In this document: in pieces, positions 1-13,400 of the stretch
How positions within the stretch are numbered: the stretch's first letter is position 1
Layout of the letters: every line of letters begins with the position of its first letter
Program-made: the position numbers and the translations under genes
Notes under the pieces: generated by a model
The model's database searches: none
What the model saw: only the letters and a program-made list of their open reading frames with translations
What the model was told of the DNA's origin: nothing
Origin: Tribonema minus
Taxonomy: Eukaryota; Sar; Xanthophyceae; Tribonematales; Tribonemataceae
Direction of reading: 5' to 3'
Assembly (NCBI GenBank): GCA_017506865.1
Contig: JAFCMP010000479.1
Coordinates: 372,001 to 436,000, forward strand
Length of the DNA stretch: 64,000 nt

Positions 1-56
1 CAGTTGGGTGTTTTCTCTTTCGTCATGCGTGTGTATGTGGTCAGGCCCCATCCCAG

Positions 57-2447
57 TTGTCGGATGTACAGGAGGAACGGCTGGTGCACGGCAAGCTGGA
101 GGGACTGGCCTGGCAGTACAACACGCTGCTTGCCAGTCAGATGGATCAGCAGCGTGCGTTCTATGAGAAGCAGATTGGGCGCCTGCTGGAAGAGCAGGTA
201 TGTACGTATGGTGGCAAAGGCATACCTACATACCCCTGTAGCAGGTATGCCCTATGGCGGTAGGACATACCTACATACCGCGTGTTACTCAGAGCACTGC
301 TGGTGCTGATGCTGAATGTGTTGTGTGCGTCGGTGTCACGGGAGTGATGAGATGTACAAGCAGTTGCGGACTGTTGACTTGGTCTGGCACCTTGTTTTCG
401 TAGTAGAGGAATGTGCTGTTTCTTGTTGTGATAGGCTCATCAACTCTAGAGTGGTGGCCTCAATGTACTCCTCACGGCGCGAACGACTTTTTGATTGGAA
501 ACAGTCCTAGCTGCTGTTCGTTGACGCAGTCATTCAGCGCACAGTGAAGCTTGTCTTGCCAGGAATGAGATTTTTATGCACAATTGGCCAGAGTGACACT
601 GGACCGATGACCGGATGTCAAGAAGCAGTGCAAAACCGTCATTGTAGCAAGGCCAATAGAATCAGTAACTGCCTCCTTTCTCTCTGTCGCCATTGGAGTA
701 TCTGTATGAGACATGTTTTTGACAAACTGGTGAGCGCTGTGAATTTGTCCGTGTGCTCATGTCAATGTACAGCCATGCACATGTGTTGACCCCCAGGAAG
801 TTCTGTTGCACAGCGAATGGTATGACATCATAGGCCGGTCACCACCAACAGGCTGGCCACCAGCAACACATGTTTGCATGCGGCAACACCTGACCACTGC
901 CAACACCATTACCATTCACAACAATCACTGCACCTTTGCTATTTGTCTGTGCGTTTGCCGCATCAGGAGGAGGAGCGCTCACGTCGTGGAAGGGCTACAG
1001 GGCAAGAAGTGGCGATGGCGCTGCGCCACGAGCAGCGGCAGTTACAACAGAAGGTTCTCAGCCTCGAAGAACGGCTGCGCAAGGTGAGCGCAATGTAGTC
1101 CTTCACAGCATGCTGTTGTGTACGCCTGCCCCTGTTGAACATACTGGAATTCTTGGGCTGATGCCACAGATGCCACAGAGGGTATGACGGCCCCTGCTTG
1201 AGTTGTTAAACTGCCGAGCAACTGCCGACAGAACCGACTTCAGAGACTGTTACTTGTTGCGTTGAGGCTCAAGAGTTTCATCACTGTTGCGCACAGTGAG
1301 GCCCGGTGTCCGAGAGCACAATCCTTGCGACACATACCTACAATGCACATATACACATACATGCCTCTTGCCCGTGTGCTCCTTCTCAGGCTCGCGACGA
1401 CATTGAATTCCAGAAGGAACTGCGGGCCTCACTGGAGGCAAATGAGAATCAGTGGGAGGCTCAGCTGAGGATAGCCGCAGCGGAACTTGAGGCTGCTGTC
1501 CAGGCCAAGTTAGAGTGGGTCCCCCAGCTGGAGGACAAGGTACGAATGTGGCCAATGTCTATGTTCATAGAAGTATGATGCATGTCATGCGCACTTCCCA
1601 TGTGTTTGACATGCACATGAGTCGGTGGCAGACGTCACCAATACATAGCTTCAGGCTGCGACATGTTCATGCATGTATTTTGCAGCATGCGGCAGGCTGC
1701 GATGAGGGTGTGTATGCATGCACGCATAGACGTGCTATGACACAAATTGTGATCGCCACTTGTGTTATTGTCATCAGCCATCGATCAGTGTCAATAATTC
1801 AAAGCCGCTCAGGGGCTCTTGATGCTCGCATCAACTCTGACCTTGTATTTTGGCATACTGCTAGTTCCCATGGAAATCAAGTTCAGTCAACGAGCCTTCA
1901 CAGATGTACAGCCACATGGGACGCGAAGTTACCAGGTGCGGCTAGTGCTCGTTGCAGAGGTCATGCTTGTGCAAATGTGCTGGCTTGCTGCTTTGTAGCG
2001 CAACTGCTGATGCACCTGGACCTCGACTCGCGGGGGTGTCACCACTTGCACTTACACTTGCTCGCAGGCGCATTATCACCGGCAATTGAGCTGTTGTAAC
2101 TTGCATGGGGCTCCAGTGCCAGTCCCTGCCACGACGCCATTGGTGCGAGCTTCACAGCGATTGATTTAGCACATGCTCTCAAAGCGTGCACATGACCACA
2201 AGGCCCATGATTCGTAGTGAAATACACCTAGCCACACCCTCCTCCTAATATACACAGTATGTGAACCCGCTGCTGCCTGTTGTGTAACGCGCAGGTGGCA
2301 GAGCTAATGCAAAAACTGGACGCTAGTGGCGGTGCTGCAGAGGCAAAAGGCATCGCAGCGGAAGTGCCAGTCGCGGCGACGCAATTGCGCAAGGTGTCGC
2401 CAGAAAAGGGGACTGCAGCCAAGGGCAAAAAGGGCGGCAAGACCTGA
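57..2447 (+). CDS. BRAP2/ETP1-type E3 ubiquitin ligase, C-terminal coiled coil (5' end outside window)
   Basis: Four phase-0 exons are visible: 57-197, 967-1083, 1390-1539 and 2295-2447 (stop TGA). Each has a CAG or AG acceptor and a GTATGT, GTGAGC or GTACGA donor. The first exon carries a motif like EGLAWQYNTLLASQMDQQR, which matches the start of the coiled coil after the zinc fingers in BRCA1-associated protein 2 (BRAP2; yeast Etp1). The middle exons are Glu/Gln/Leu-rich coiled coil. The last exon ends in a Lys/Gly-rich tail (KGKKGGKT), as BRAP2 proteins do. Family members are cytoplasmic RING ligases that bind ubiquitin through a UBP-type finger and act as retention or signalling-threshold factors. 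The BRAP2 domain, RING and UBP finger should lie upstream of this window. A further short exon between 197 and 967 cannot be excluded. The assignment rests on the first exon, the heptad pattern and the basic tail. Confidence 0.78.
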
Positions 2448-4235
2448 CATTGTCGCACTTTATTTGATGCAGCTAGTCAACGCAGTACTGAAGGCGCACA
2501 CAAGGGTGCTTGCCTGACCAGAGGCACATGTGATGCCACTTGGCACAGAGCGATATGCAGCAAGATCTTTCAGCCGTTTGCAGCCTGCGCATGTAAGCCC
2601 ATGCAACGGCCCACAGTGAGCAGCACTACGGGCAGCGCAGCATGCCACTAGCGTGCGCATAAGCAGCTTTGCTGATCAACGTGAATGTTGGTGGGGAGAT
2701 GGAGAGTCACCTGCAGCAAGTGCGCCTGACATGGCATGTGCGGGTTCAGCCGGTGCAGCAGATGATTGACGCAAACGGTGCAGAATTGCCGAAGCAAGTG
2801 CCATTGGCAATGGTCATGTGGCACTGGCAATGGCTATGCAGCACCACTGCTCAGTTGCCGCGCCAGCCATGACGCAGAATGCAGTCCATGGCGTAAAGAC
2901 GCGAGGTGCAAGGGCCTGCAGGCTTTGCATTGTGTGTCGATGACTGATCTGCAATGTGGCAGTGCCAAGTCGTGCGTATCAATAGTATGCAGCAGTCAAA
3001 AGATGCCATTTGTTGTTTGTCATGTTCTCCTTGCTCCAACTGCTTGCCTGCAGTATGGTGCGGTGCCAACACATCACATGCAACCCGACTCCATGCCTAG
3101 CATCTGGATATGCACAATTGTGCACATCTACATGTAATGTGGGCACTTGCATGAGACAAAAGGTAATGTGGCATCCATCTCGCCATGACGAGGTGTTCTT
3201 CTAGCAGTACTTCAAGTAGTTGTTGGTTATTTCCATTCATGGATGTACATAGTTGCCTGCGTCTCGTCGCCTGTACCCATTACTCCGCTACTCCTGAAGC
3301 TACTGTAAGCTACTTCGTACAACCACGCAATTCAACTACTGGCCTTGCTGGGACACATGCGCATCAGCCCGCTGCCTGCAAGTGCTAGCTAGCAAGTGGC
3401 GAAGCGGCAGGAGATGATGTTGCTAAGCATCAAACATGCGCAGTTTGTATACCTATCGCAGTGGAGAGCCTAAAAACCACGCATGGCCCGGTGATAGCCT
3501 GATACTTGAAGGTCTGGCTGGGCAGGTAACAGTGAGCGTCTTGCATGATTGTAAATGGCAACAGATGTCTGTTTGCAGCTGACCAACACTAGCTCCAGCA
3601 ATAAACATGTCATTCTTGCTCATCACAAAACTTCACCAATGTTGTCACAGAGAAGATCACATGCGCAAGTATGATGTGATGTTGTGACTCAATGGTCATC
3701 AAATCTCGAGCCTCAGTTTGTCAGCCACAATGATGCAGTATGAAACAGCCAAGAAGCAACCTATTATGTTCTGATCTGTCATGACAGATTTGTTGACTCC
3801 AGTCAGCAGCGTGACCCTCAACTATGAGCACCGTGATCACCAACAGGAGTATCAACCACTGGCACATCAAAGTACTTCTGTGAACGGGCCTGATGCTTGC
3901 AATGCAGCAAACATAAAATGTCGTGTCAGCAGCGACGAAAATTCAGCACCCAGATCCCACCATTGGCTGACAATGTTGACATGATTCACCTGAATGTGGG
4001 GACCATGCACTACGCTGTTGCAGACCCAATGCGATGTGTGGTACTGTTGGCAAACAAAAGCGCAACACCATGACAAACATCATGTGACGTGGGGTGGTGG
4101 CAGTGAAATTGGTCATGTGCCTGCCTGCGCTATTGCCGCAACATGTCAGCCTGCGAGCGGCTCATGGATCATCTAGCCAGCACATACGCCAGGACCGCCA
4201 ACATCCACTGCTTGGCTGCTGCAGCACTTGCATGT
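2448..4235. other. Intergenic region between convergent genes
   Basis: This is the 1.8-kb gap between the stop codons of two convergent genes. Only short open frames without family resemblance are present, and no consistent exon chain was found on either strand. It must hold both 3' untranslated regions. No repeat, RNA gene or mobile element was recognised. Confidence 0.5.
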
Positions 4236-7200
4236 TCAGGCAATAATGTCCAGAACATGTTGCTTGACGCAAGCTATTAATGCTCCAGCAGCAGCCGCAT
4301 CCAATGCTGCGACCCAGTGCTTGCTGACAAAGTGTGTCGACCATAACTCTCGCACCATTTTGACTTGCTGTCGAATGCGCGTTTCTTCGTATGTGTCAGA
4401 GATGTCATGTACGCCCCTGCTGCCTTGTGCAGCTGACTCATACCGGGGCCAAGTGGTCAATGCCCACAAAGACTTGACGAGCGAGACTGTGTCGTGGTGA
4501 AAGCGTGGCACAATGGCGATGTCTTCAGCCTCCAGCCCTGTCAGCACGTCATCTGCGGCAAAGAACAGCGTGCCTGATGGAAGAAAAACAAAAAAACGTT
4601 GGGGTAAATTGTCACAAGAACCCGAAGAGCGCCAACCAAAACTGGTGAGCCTGCGCAGAATGCGTGCAATAGCAATGCAGTTGCGCATGCGCAAAGTATA
4701 CGCCTCAAACACACCTCTGAAGTTGTCCAACAGTTTTACAGACAGGTAAACGGCAGCCTCCCCATATACTGACCCTAGCCCTAACCCTAACCCTAACCCA
4801 AACTCTTATTATCAACCCAGAGGTACCCATGCTCACCTGGCCAAGACGGCAAACTTGTGGACAAATTATTGGCCCTGGACGACTAAAAGGTCACCCAGTA
4901 TATAGTGACACAGCACATGTGTACACGAGTTGCAGATCTTGCTTGTTGATAGGGTTTCCGCCCCTCAAGCGGAAGTAAATAAAGTAAACAGTGGCTCGCA
5001 TAGCAAGCAGACATGCTGCTTTGAGTGAAATGTCTTCACAGTGGCCGCTTTGATCATGTGTGTTGCGCCTGGAGCTGAGACCACAACTTTAACTTTCTTC
5101 AACGAACCAGAACACACCATATGTGAGGTGATAGGTCCTGGACTCTAGCCTTTGAACCATGACTAGCGAGCAGCAAGATCCAGTATGCACATTAATCAAG
5201 GCTTGGACCAAGAAAAAACAAAACGCTTACCAGCGTATCTGATCTTGGGTGGCGGTGGGCTGCCCACCTCTCGACAGAAGCTCAAGTCGATGAGGGCTGC
5301 CATTGTGGCCTTGTCGCCTGTGTCAGCAGTATATGTCCCAATGTGCTTGGGCTCAATGTCGCAATGGACCTGCGAAAGCGTTGACAGGCATAGCAGAATA
5401 GGCAACAAGATGCTGTTCAGTGTAAAGCACCGTGTAGACCAAAAATTGTAGGTAGGATACGGGTATAAGTCAGCCAATTGCCGAGCGGAAATGTGGGAGC
5501 ATACACGTCTGATAATCGCAAGCGAAAGTGGGGTGGCAGCGGAATACAAAAGACAGTTGGTCCCTTAGCACACCTTCCCCAAGTGCACATGTTAGACGTC
5601 ATGCCAGGGACAAAGTGAACACAGCGCTGCAAGGCAAAATGGTTGCAGGCAGTGAGCACTTGCAGGCTCTCAACAAAACCCAGCAAGCGACTTGTTGACA
5701 AACTGGTGCATTGCAGCACCTATCTTACCAGGTGCGCCGCTTGCAGGATCTCCAGGCCTTCAAACAGCTGAGTGACTTGGGCAGCGGTCATGCTGACTTC
5801 TGTTACGGCGCGCATTGCCAAAAAGAGAAGCATTCAAAGCACAATTAGCGCACACTAGCAGCTGAAACACTTGCTTGCAGCACTGATGCAATAACAGAAG
5901 AGCAATCTTCAAGGCCAGATGCTGCGGGCAACACAGCGCTTTGATGTCACCTGGTGTAGCCATGTCCACAATGGGGGTGGTGATGATGACACCGGTGGAT
6001 ACATCGTGTGCCACCAAGCTGGGGAATGTGGTGTTTTCATGGAGCGCCAGCCTCTGCAGTGCAGCGACCTCAAGTTGTTGTGATGCCACACTGAGAGCGG
6101 CCAGCGAGAGGGCATGGAATTTGCAGACCTGCGAGCAAAAAAAAAAGCAAAGAACTAGTGAATGCAGTGACAATATACGTGTACTTCTGTCAGGCAATGA
6201 AAGTAATGGCGCAAGTACCCAGCATCGGCACATGGTGACCACCATCACCATTACCTGGTTGTAGAGCGTCGCAGGCGACAGTGGAAAGTCTCCCTCTTCC
6301 TGGTGGTAGTGACCGGCATACACGCGCGCGCCGAAAGAACCGCTGCCGAGCAGCCGTTCAGGCGTGAATGGCCGTCCGTCTGCCGTGATTGCTGGCGTGT
6401 TCAGCCCAAACTCACCAATGGTGCAGTTAAGGAAGGCAGTGAACAAGCGCCACGCATTCATCTCGCCTGACAAATGCAAACAATTATTCAAGTGGAGCAG
6501 AGGGGTGTTAGTGCAGAGCCACAAGTCCATGTCTTGAAGTCTGCACTTGAAGTCTTGGGGGTAGGCTGCAGACTCAAATCTTCAAGTGTCCTGATTGCCA
6601 GTATGTACATAGCCATGCAGATTGGTAGCCAAAGCTAGCTAGCCCATGCATACGTAACGCCATGACCAATGCGACACAGTCTAGGCTATGTTCGCTCATG
6701 TGGTTCATGATGACAATGCAAACTCATTAAAACGTTATTAGAGTTGATTCTGAAACAGCAAGCAGCACTCACCAGCAGTGATCTCTTGCTCGTCAGTGCA
6801 ACTGACGACAATTCTGTCGGACACCCACTCTGCCACGTACACCTGAAACACGCGCAGGTTGGTCAGCCAGCACATGGCTCTGAGTCGATCAGCATTCAGC
6901 TGCAGCAGGAGGCGAGCATACTTGATGGCCCTGCCCTTGTGTTCGTCGTCAAGGTTCTCCTCTCCATTAGCCTGCACAATCATCAATGTGCCGAACCGGC
7001 AACAGAGATCATCTTTGTGTGACGAAAGGCGTTTACCACATCCACTTCAACGCAGCGCAAGCGCCAAGGTGTCAATACAAACATGCTGCATCATATGAAG
7101 CTGCAGGAGTACAGGCATTAGCATGTGTTCTTTCTGAACATCAATGGCCAAGAGATTGTTGGCATGCACAGGGTACAACACTCTAAGCAGGCACTCATCG

Positions 7201-8886
7201 GAACAGGGACACACAATTGAAGCAGTACTTACCTGGAGCTCAAACACTGTAGCGATGGTGAACGGTGTCGGCAAAAGGGCTCCCCGCACAATGGAAACGT
7301 CAGGAGCCATGTCGTGCAGCATTGCCTCGCTATGCGTGTCTATAACCCTGCATCCCATGCCTGTCTGCACCTGCCACTTTGAACCGTGGACAGCTTTGCC
7401 CCCCATCACTTGTGCCGCTGCTTCGATCTGCTTCTGAAATGCTTGCAGGTACACCTCCGTCTCCTTGTTGCTGGGAGTGCTCTGCAGCTCAGACTTGGTG
7501 AATCCGGACGGAACAGTGCTGATTTTGTCTGCCAGGCGCTCAATCGACGGCCATAGGACAACGTGAAGGTCAACGTTGCCCAAAGCATCCTTGTGGCTTT
7601 CGTAGTACTGGACGCATGATGTTGGCGACGTGATGACTGGGCTCACACCTGAAAGGGCGACAAGAGCAAGAACATTGACAAGACTTGGTTGGATGCAGTG
7701 CCACCCAGCTGTTGCCAACACCTGCTGACCTGTGTATGAGCTTGACAGCTAGACCTAGTAGCCAGACATATCAGCATTCACCATCCATCGCACGCCACTC
7801 TACCCACCTTGGAAGTTTGGGCAACAACAATATCCATATTTAACTAAAATGTTCGTCGACATATGCATACTCGACGAACCTGTTCGGCTGTTTACTTTTG
7901 CTTCAAGATGCTTTGCCACGCATCATGCCTCATTTGCGAAACAACAGATGAGTTTCACCTGCTGTAGAGAACTCTTGCTGTAGAAAATCCGATGGGTCTA
8001 TTGTTCTTAAAGGCAACCCCGAATGTAGAAAAGCCACCGGAATAGGAAAACGAGAGAGATTTTCTACAAGTGAATTCTACTCAAAAACCCTTGAGAACTA
8101 CTTACCCGCCGCTGAAATCTGAGGATGAAGGTTGTTCAGGTTGTCCACTCAGGACACAGCTGTATTCACTGACAAGATACCCACTTGAAGAAGTCTGTGA
8201 GTGTGAGGCTCAAGTGAATGACCGTTTACAAATAGCAAAACAGAAACAGATCATCGCCAACTCTGCAGACAATCAGTGCTGCGAGGAACCCGCCGATGCA
8301 ATCAATATCCAAACGTGATGATGATTGGCTTGAATGGCATGGTGCAGCTAGTGCGGTGCAACATGACAAACCATTGCAAGACTGGCACCATGCAGCAACT
8401 CGTACTGACCTGTTAGCAAACAAAACAGAAGGTACTTACCAGGAGGACGTAGGGGAGGACCCCGAGATGCCATTTGGCGGCGGCGGCGTTTGAGTGGTTG
8501 TCGTTGCGACACTTTCAGACTGTCATACGACATGTAGATTCCTTACAGCTAGATGCCAATCATCTGGGCTTTTTCGCGCCCTGAGCGAGAATTAATAAAA
8601 AGTACTTACCAGATGGTGGCCTCTGGTTTATCAGTATCTCAAGGGCGGCAATTCGCTGCTCCAATTGTGCAATTCTACTGCCTGCACAAGCAGAAGTAAA
8701 GTCAGGGCGCACGGTTGAGGTTTAGAGACTGGCACCGGAGTTTTTCATGTGCACACCAGAGCTGGACGCTCAATGATGACGTACAGTCAAAGAGATTAGT
8801 CCTGAACGAGCTTATGATGTACTTGGTACATACAGCAACCCTCTCACCTTCAGCTGTGCCATCGTCACCGCCACTTTGCGCAGCGT
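4236..8886 (-). CDS. FunK1/Crinkler-like protein: nuclease-fold domain plus protein kinase (start exon not found)
   Basis: Eleven minus-strand exons join in phase: 8886-8848, 8681-8610, 8511-8440, 8147-8106, 7648-7233, 6971-6773, 6466-6255, 6128-5951, 5799-5729, 5369-5231, 4573-4236 (stop TGA), about 590 residues. The N-terminus is a short Leu-zipper-like helix (RIAQLEQRIAALEILI) and a basic stretch. A PD-(D/E)XK-like core follows (APDVSIV, then TIATVFELQ, with Gln where Lys is usual). Next comes the block with QLNADRLRAMC and VYVAEWVSDRIVV that fungal FunK1 kinases carry. The kinase has a glycine loop (LLGSGSFGARVYAGH), beta-3 Lys (VCKFH), alpha-C Glu, HCDIEPKH in place of HRDxxxxN, IDLSF in place of DFG, and a C-lobe (GTLFFAADDVL, HHDTVSLVKSLW). 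The catalytic and metal Asp are kept; the Asn is His. The first coding exon, needed to supply one base, was not located upstream of 8886. Intron 4574-5230 contains a telomere-type repeat. Confidence 0.83.
4772..4800. repeat. Interstitial telomere-type repeat (CCCTAA)n
   Basis: About 4.5 units of CCCTAA, the first degenerate, lie in the last intron of the FunK1-like kinase gene. The tract is short and embedded between unique sequences, so it is an internal repeat and not a chromosome end. Confidence 0.85.
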
Positions 8887-10407
8887 CTGAGAGCAGAGAC
8901 GGACGAGGCGCAGAGGCACGAGGTGTCAGGGTGGATTACTGGCCATATGTTGCAGCACGAAGCGGCAAGATCTGGCCGACCAGCGATAGGCATGGTCAGC
9001 CTCAGTAAGCATACGTACTACACAAACCAAGCTGACATGCATGCATGCATCACAACGAGCTCGCACCGGCGACGTCACAATGTCCGTGTGAACAAAAATC
9101 AGCAGCAGGGGAGCCAGCCCTGAGCAGCACATACATATGTGTTCGCCTCGTACCAGTGACTGGGCAACGGTGACAAAGGCGGTGGCAAAGGGTAAGGTCC
9201 CGAACTAGGGATCGGTAGTGGCACAACGCAGCCAGCAGTCGGCTAGCTAGCTGGCGGGTAGAGGTACGACGACTCGTTCACTATAGAGCAGGTGGAAGGA
9301 TCCCGCTCGCCCAAATCATGTGCAGCAATGGTGCCCCGTACCTCGAGCTTCTGGCAGCATCTCCATTGCCGTCGCGCCCGCTCCCAGTTTGAACCACCCT
9401 CGAAAAAAGCGCTGGCAGTTAAGCCTTGCCGCCAACCTTGGAAAGAGAGCAAGTGGTCATGGCGTGAACGCTCATTCAGTTGTTTTCTGCTGCCCACCGC
9501 AGTGCCTACGCTCTGACTCCACTGGCAGTGTGCTAGCTGTGCTGTGCTGTATTCATGTGGAAGAAAGCCTGCAGGATGCTGTAGGCGAGCAACGTGACTA
9601 CCTCAACAACAACATAACAGCTATGCGGACAGGTTACCTGTTCGTGAGCTATTGAAACCCCCTGCTGCGAGTGCTCGCTCACTCTCTCTATGATGATATG
9701 ATTGATCGTGGAGAGCGTGAGAATAAACGTTTGGGGTCGTCTATTAGCGCACTTCTCCCCTGCAATCCCTCCCTGCGGTTCACAGTATGTTCTTGTCATA
9801 CTCACTAGCATTAGTTCACATACTTTGATGTTGATGGGTTCCACTCATATTCCGGGCTGTAAGTTACTTGCTGGTGTCTCATTGCCAGCGTCCAATACCC
9901 CATTCCTCTTGATGAGGGGATGGGTCAGCAAGATTGGGCGCACAGGCACGCCTGCACTGTGCCACCGCACACAACAGCATGTGCGCTGCACATTAAGATG
10001 ATGAGTGACAGTGACGGTTGCAGTTGATGGGTTGCTTAACAGCCACACTGACCAGCTTTAGTTAACACCAGTTGCTCTTCACCCCTGCAAGTGTCAATCG
10101 AACAACAGAAAGGCAAAACCCACAACAACTCCACATGACTGTATGACAACGACGCCAGATCTCTGTATTGTCTGTTGTGACAATAAATGCATGAGCGCGA
10201 GCGCTGCACAGATACGGTGGACGGACTCTTTGATAACGACGCTGCCGGGACCACCGGCAAGCAAGTGCAAGCGACGCTTGCACGTTAAGACAAACTTCAA
10301 TGCTACAGCGACATGCTGCCCCCCCCCCCCCCCCCCCCCAAGGCACACGAATCGACCCTGAGGCTGCAAGCTAACGCGTCAAGAACCCCGCCAGTTCTGG
10401 GCGTCGG
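8887..10407. other. Region upstream of the kinase gene and downstream of DnaJ
   Basis: This 1.5-kb stretch should hold the promoter and first exon of the kinase gene and the DnaJ 3' untranslated region. Minus-strand open frames at 9497-9243 show no family resemblance, and no donor in the required phase could be chosen with confidence. A run of 21 cytosines ends it at 10319-10339. Confidence 0.4.
10319..10339. repeat. Homopolymer run of 21 C
   Basis: An uninterrupted poly-C run just downstream of the DnaJ stop codon. Runs of this length are unstable and often miscounted by sequencing, so the true length may differ. Confidence 0.9.
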
Positions 10408-13400
10408 TTACTTGTTGAAAAGGCCAAAGCCAATGCTGCCGCGCTTCTTTTTGTTGTCCGCCGCGCTGCCCTTGAGGCCACTCAGCTTCTCGAGCAGTTT
10501 GCGCTCCTCGTCTGACACGCTCTTGGGCAGATCCACCTAAACCAGTGCACACAGTGAGAGCACACAAGATGCATTGAGCGGCTGGAGGAATCCAGAGGAG
10601 TGGTGTGCTGCATACAGTAATGTGTACGCAGGAAGCCTACGCTGCACATTAAATGAGGAAGCCAGTCGATCTGGAGGTGTGAGGTAATTGTTACGTCGCG
10701 TCAGCGTGGCGAGCCATGGCAATTCACACTGGTGCGTAGCGGTTGCTTCGCTTGCTGTGAGTGAATGGTTGCATTGGTCGTGCACAGTCGCTGCCCACGT
10801 ATGCCAACTTGCACTGAACATAGGCCCTGACGTTTGAGATTTGACACCTGACTTTCCCAAACTGAGCCAAGACGCAACGACGGATCTGCATGCCTGCTAT
10901 ATGATGGCCTTACGGTATTGCATCTGCCTTGAGCATACAGAAACCACTTGTGTGTGTTGCAGATCATGAATATTTGCCGCCAACAGGTGGTTCGCTGGTT
11001 TAAGAACCGCTGCTGCATACACTTGATCGCTTCATCGTTGGCATGAGTCATCATCCCTGCAAAAGAAATGTGATATGCTTGACTGTATTCGTCCCCTGCC
11101 TTGCCGTCATGACCTGCATAGCAGCTGTTACAGCAACTGCCCCTGCTCTGCTATGGCACACCAGCAGCAGCGCTCACAACACAGAAAGCCCCACCATCGT
11201 GCGTATGACTGCGCACATTGCATCTGCAGCCGATGCCATAGCCTAGACGTGCGCGTTTATGACATGTGATGACAAATGCGCTGGACTCGACAAGCATCAT
11301 CTGAAAGGCCAGCAAGAAAAAGGAAAAGCGCGCACCTTGACGGTAACGTAGTGGTCGCCACGCTCCCCCTCGCGCCCCCCTAGCACGGGCGCCCCCTTGC
11401 CCCTTATGCGCAGCACGGTGGAGGGCTGCGTGCCTGGTGGCACCTTGATCTCCACCTCCCCGTCCACCACGTCTACGCGCACGGCGTCGTTGCCCAGAAT
11501 AGCATCCAGGTACGAGATCGTTCTGACGCAATGATGGCATGAGGTGAGGGGTGGGGGGAGACTGTGAGACTCATGTTGTGACTCATGTTGTGACTCATGT
11601 GATGGCGCATGTTGTCTTGAGACGCATGTTGTGGCGTAAAAGGTGCATGCTGCATGTGCATTGGGTGTATGTGCGTGTGCATGTGCATGCGTCCTGCTCC
11701 AATGTAACCCTTACCCTAACCCTAACCCTAATTCTAACCCTTATGGTCATTTCTCCCCAAGTGACTGAGCTGTTGACGGCATTGCGCAATGGGGGTGTGA
11801 GGGTCACGCCATAGTAACTGCATACAGTGGCGTAGAAGGCCCCCAAGCAAATTGAAGATGGAGGCCATGATAGTCTTCAACTATGAAAAATGAATGGCAA
11901 CCTGATACTGGCTACAGTTCAAATTATGACTCTGAAAGTGTGGGTTAGGGATAGGGTTAGGGTTAGGGTCAGTCATGACGCAGCATTGACAACAGTAATG
12001 TCTCATATTGACCACAACCCACTGACAAGCAAACAGATCAGCGCTTTCCACGGTTTGAGTGGCCCTTTTGATATTCCACACCAGCAGAAATGCCAGTGAT
12101 TGTACCCATGCTCTGCCCGCGTTTGCGCAAATGCCTGACGTAGACACCAGCATTGCCTTGACTCACTTGTCTGCGTAGATATCTGAGCCCTTCCGCGTGA
12201 ATGTGGGGTGGCTCTTGACGTTGAGGAAGACATACAGGTCACCAGAGGGTGCACCCTTGGCAGCATCGCCCTCATTCCTCACGCGCAGCTTGGTGCCAGT
12301 GTCCTGCAGCATCATCATGATCGCAAAAGGCAGCAATGTAGCACATGTTAATGTCTGAGCACTGCTGCACATGACCACTACAATGTACGTAGGTATGTTC
12401 TTGCCTCTGTGTCCTGCAACATCATCATGATCGCAAAAGGCAGCAACCATGCGTAATGTCAATGCCTTGAGTGATGCTGCACATGACCATCAGACAGTAT
12501 GTAGGTATATACAGCAGCACCAGACGGTGGTCTGCTTTGCTCTCATTTGCACGAGGAATGCTGGGAGATGCATGACGGCAAAGCTCATGGCCGCTGGATG
12601 ATGTGATGACGGCAGCGCTACCAAACAAGCCAGCCTGTTTGATTGCTGACCGCACGGAAATGGCACCTTGAACAATGATCAAGTATTGACACATGTCACA
12701 CGTGCTGCACAGTTCTATCCAAACCGTTTCTTGTTCGTAGCCGCTGCCATGAACAGTCCCCAGTCACATGTACAAGATCAAAGCTTACGAGACTCCTCAT
12801 TGGCTTGTTGGTAAACTTATTGAGGTAGCTTGCTGGTATTGCACTCACCACGCCCGCTGGAATCTTGACCTTGACCTGCTTGGCGGTCTCCACCAGCCCC
12901 CTACCCCCACAGGTGCCACAGTACTCCTCAACGCGCTGGCCGCTGCCCCTGCACACGGGGCACGAAGTTTGCGTCTGGAATGCGCCAAGCGGCGTGCGCT
13001 GAACCTGCGGAATGCAAACAAGATCATCGCAAGCAAAGCATGGTCGTCAAGCGCGTGTAAAACAAGCCTTCCGTGATGACGCACGCGCTTGTGTTGTGGA
13101 GCACGGCCGGGGTATCAGCCGGCTGCAGTGTAACTTTGTCAAAGTACGATTTTGGCATGGAGTTGATTGCAGCGTGAAGGTGGCCACAATGAACGTTTAC
13201 CACGAGATGGTGTAGATGGAAACGACGCAGGCAGACACACAAATGGCAGCATCGCCTCTCAAGTATGACATCACACAACTGGCAATCTGCTAGACTCAAT
13301 CGCACATAACATGCTCCAGGCATCAATGTTGTCCATCATTATGATTTCACTCACTAATGCTGGGGCCGAACCGAGTCTGCCAAAGGTGCAAAACCAGGCA

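Noticed and set aside
787..830. Possible extra BRAP2 exon after a CCCCCAG acceptor
   Set aside because: The peptide is only a few residues and the nearby donor would break the phase-0 chain; kept as a remark only.
1515..2099. 194-codon plus-strand frame inside the BRAP2-like gene
   Set aside because: It reads across a donor site into an intron and has no similarity; an intron by-product.
4772..4800. Chromosome end
   Set aside because: Telomere-type repeats are short, degenerate and surrounded by gene sequence on both sides.
9243..9497. Candidate first exon for the FunK1-like kinase
   Set aside because: No donor in the required phase and no Crinkler-type header motif could be seen, so it was not joined.
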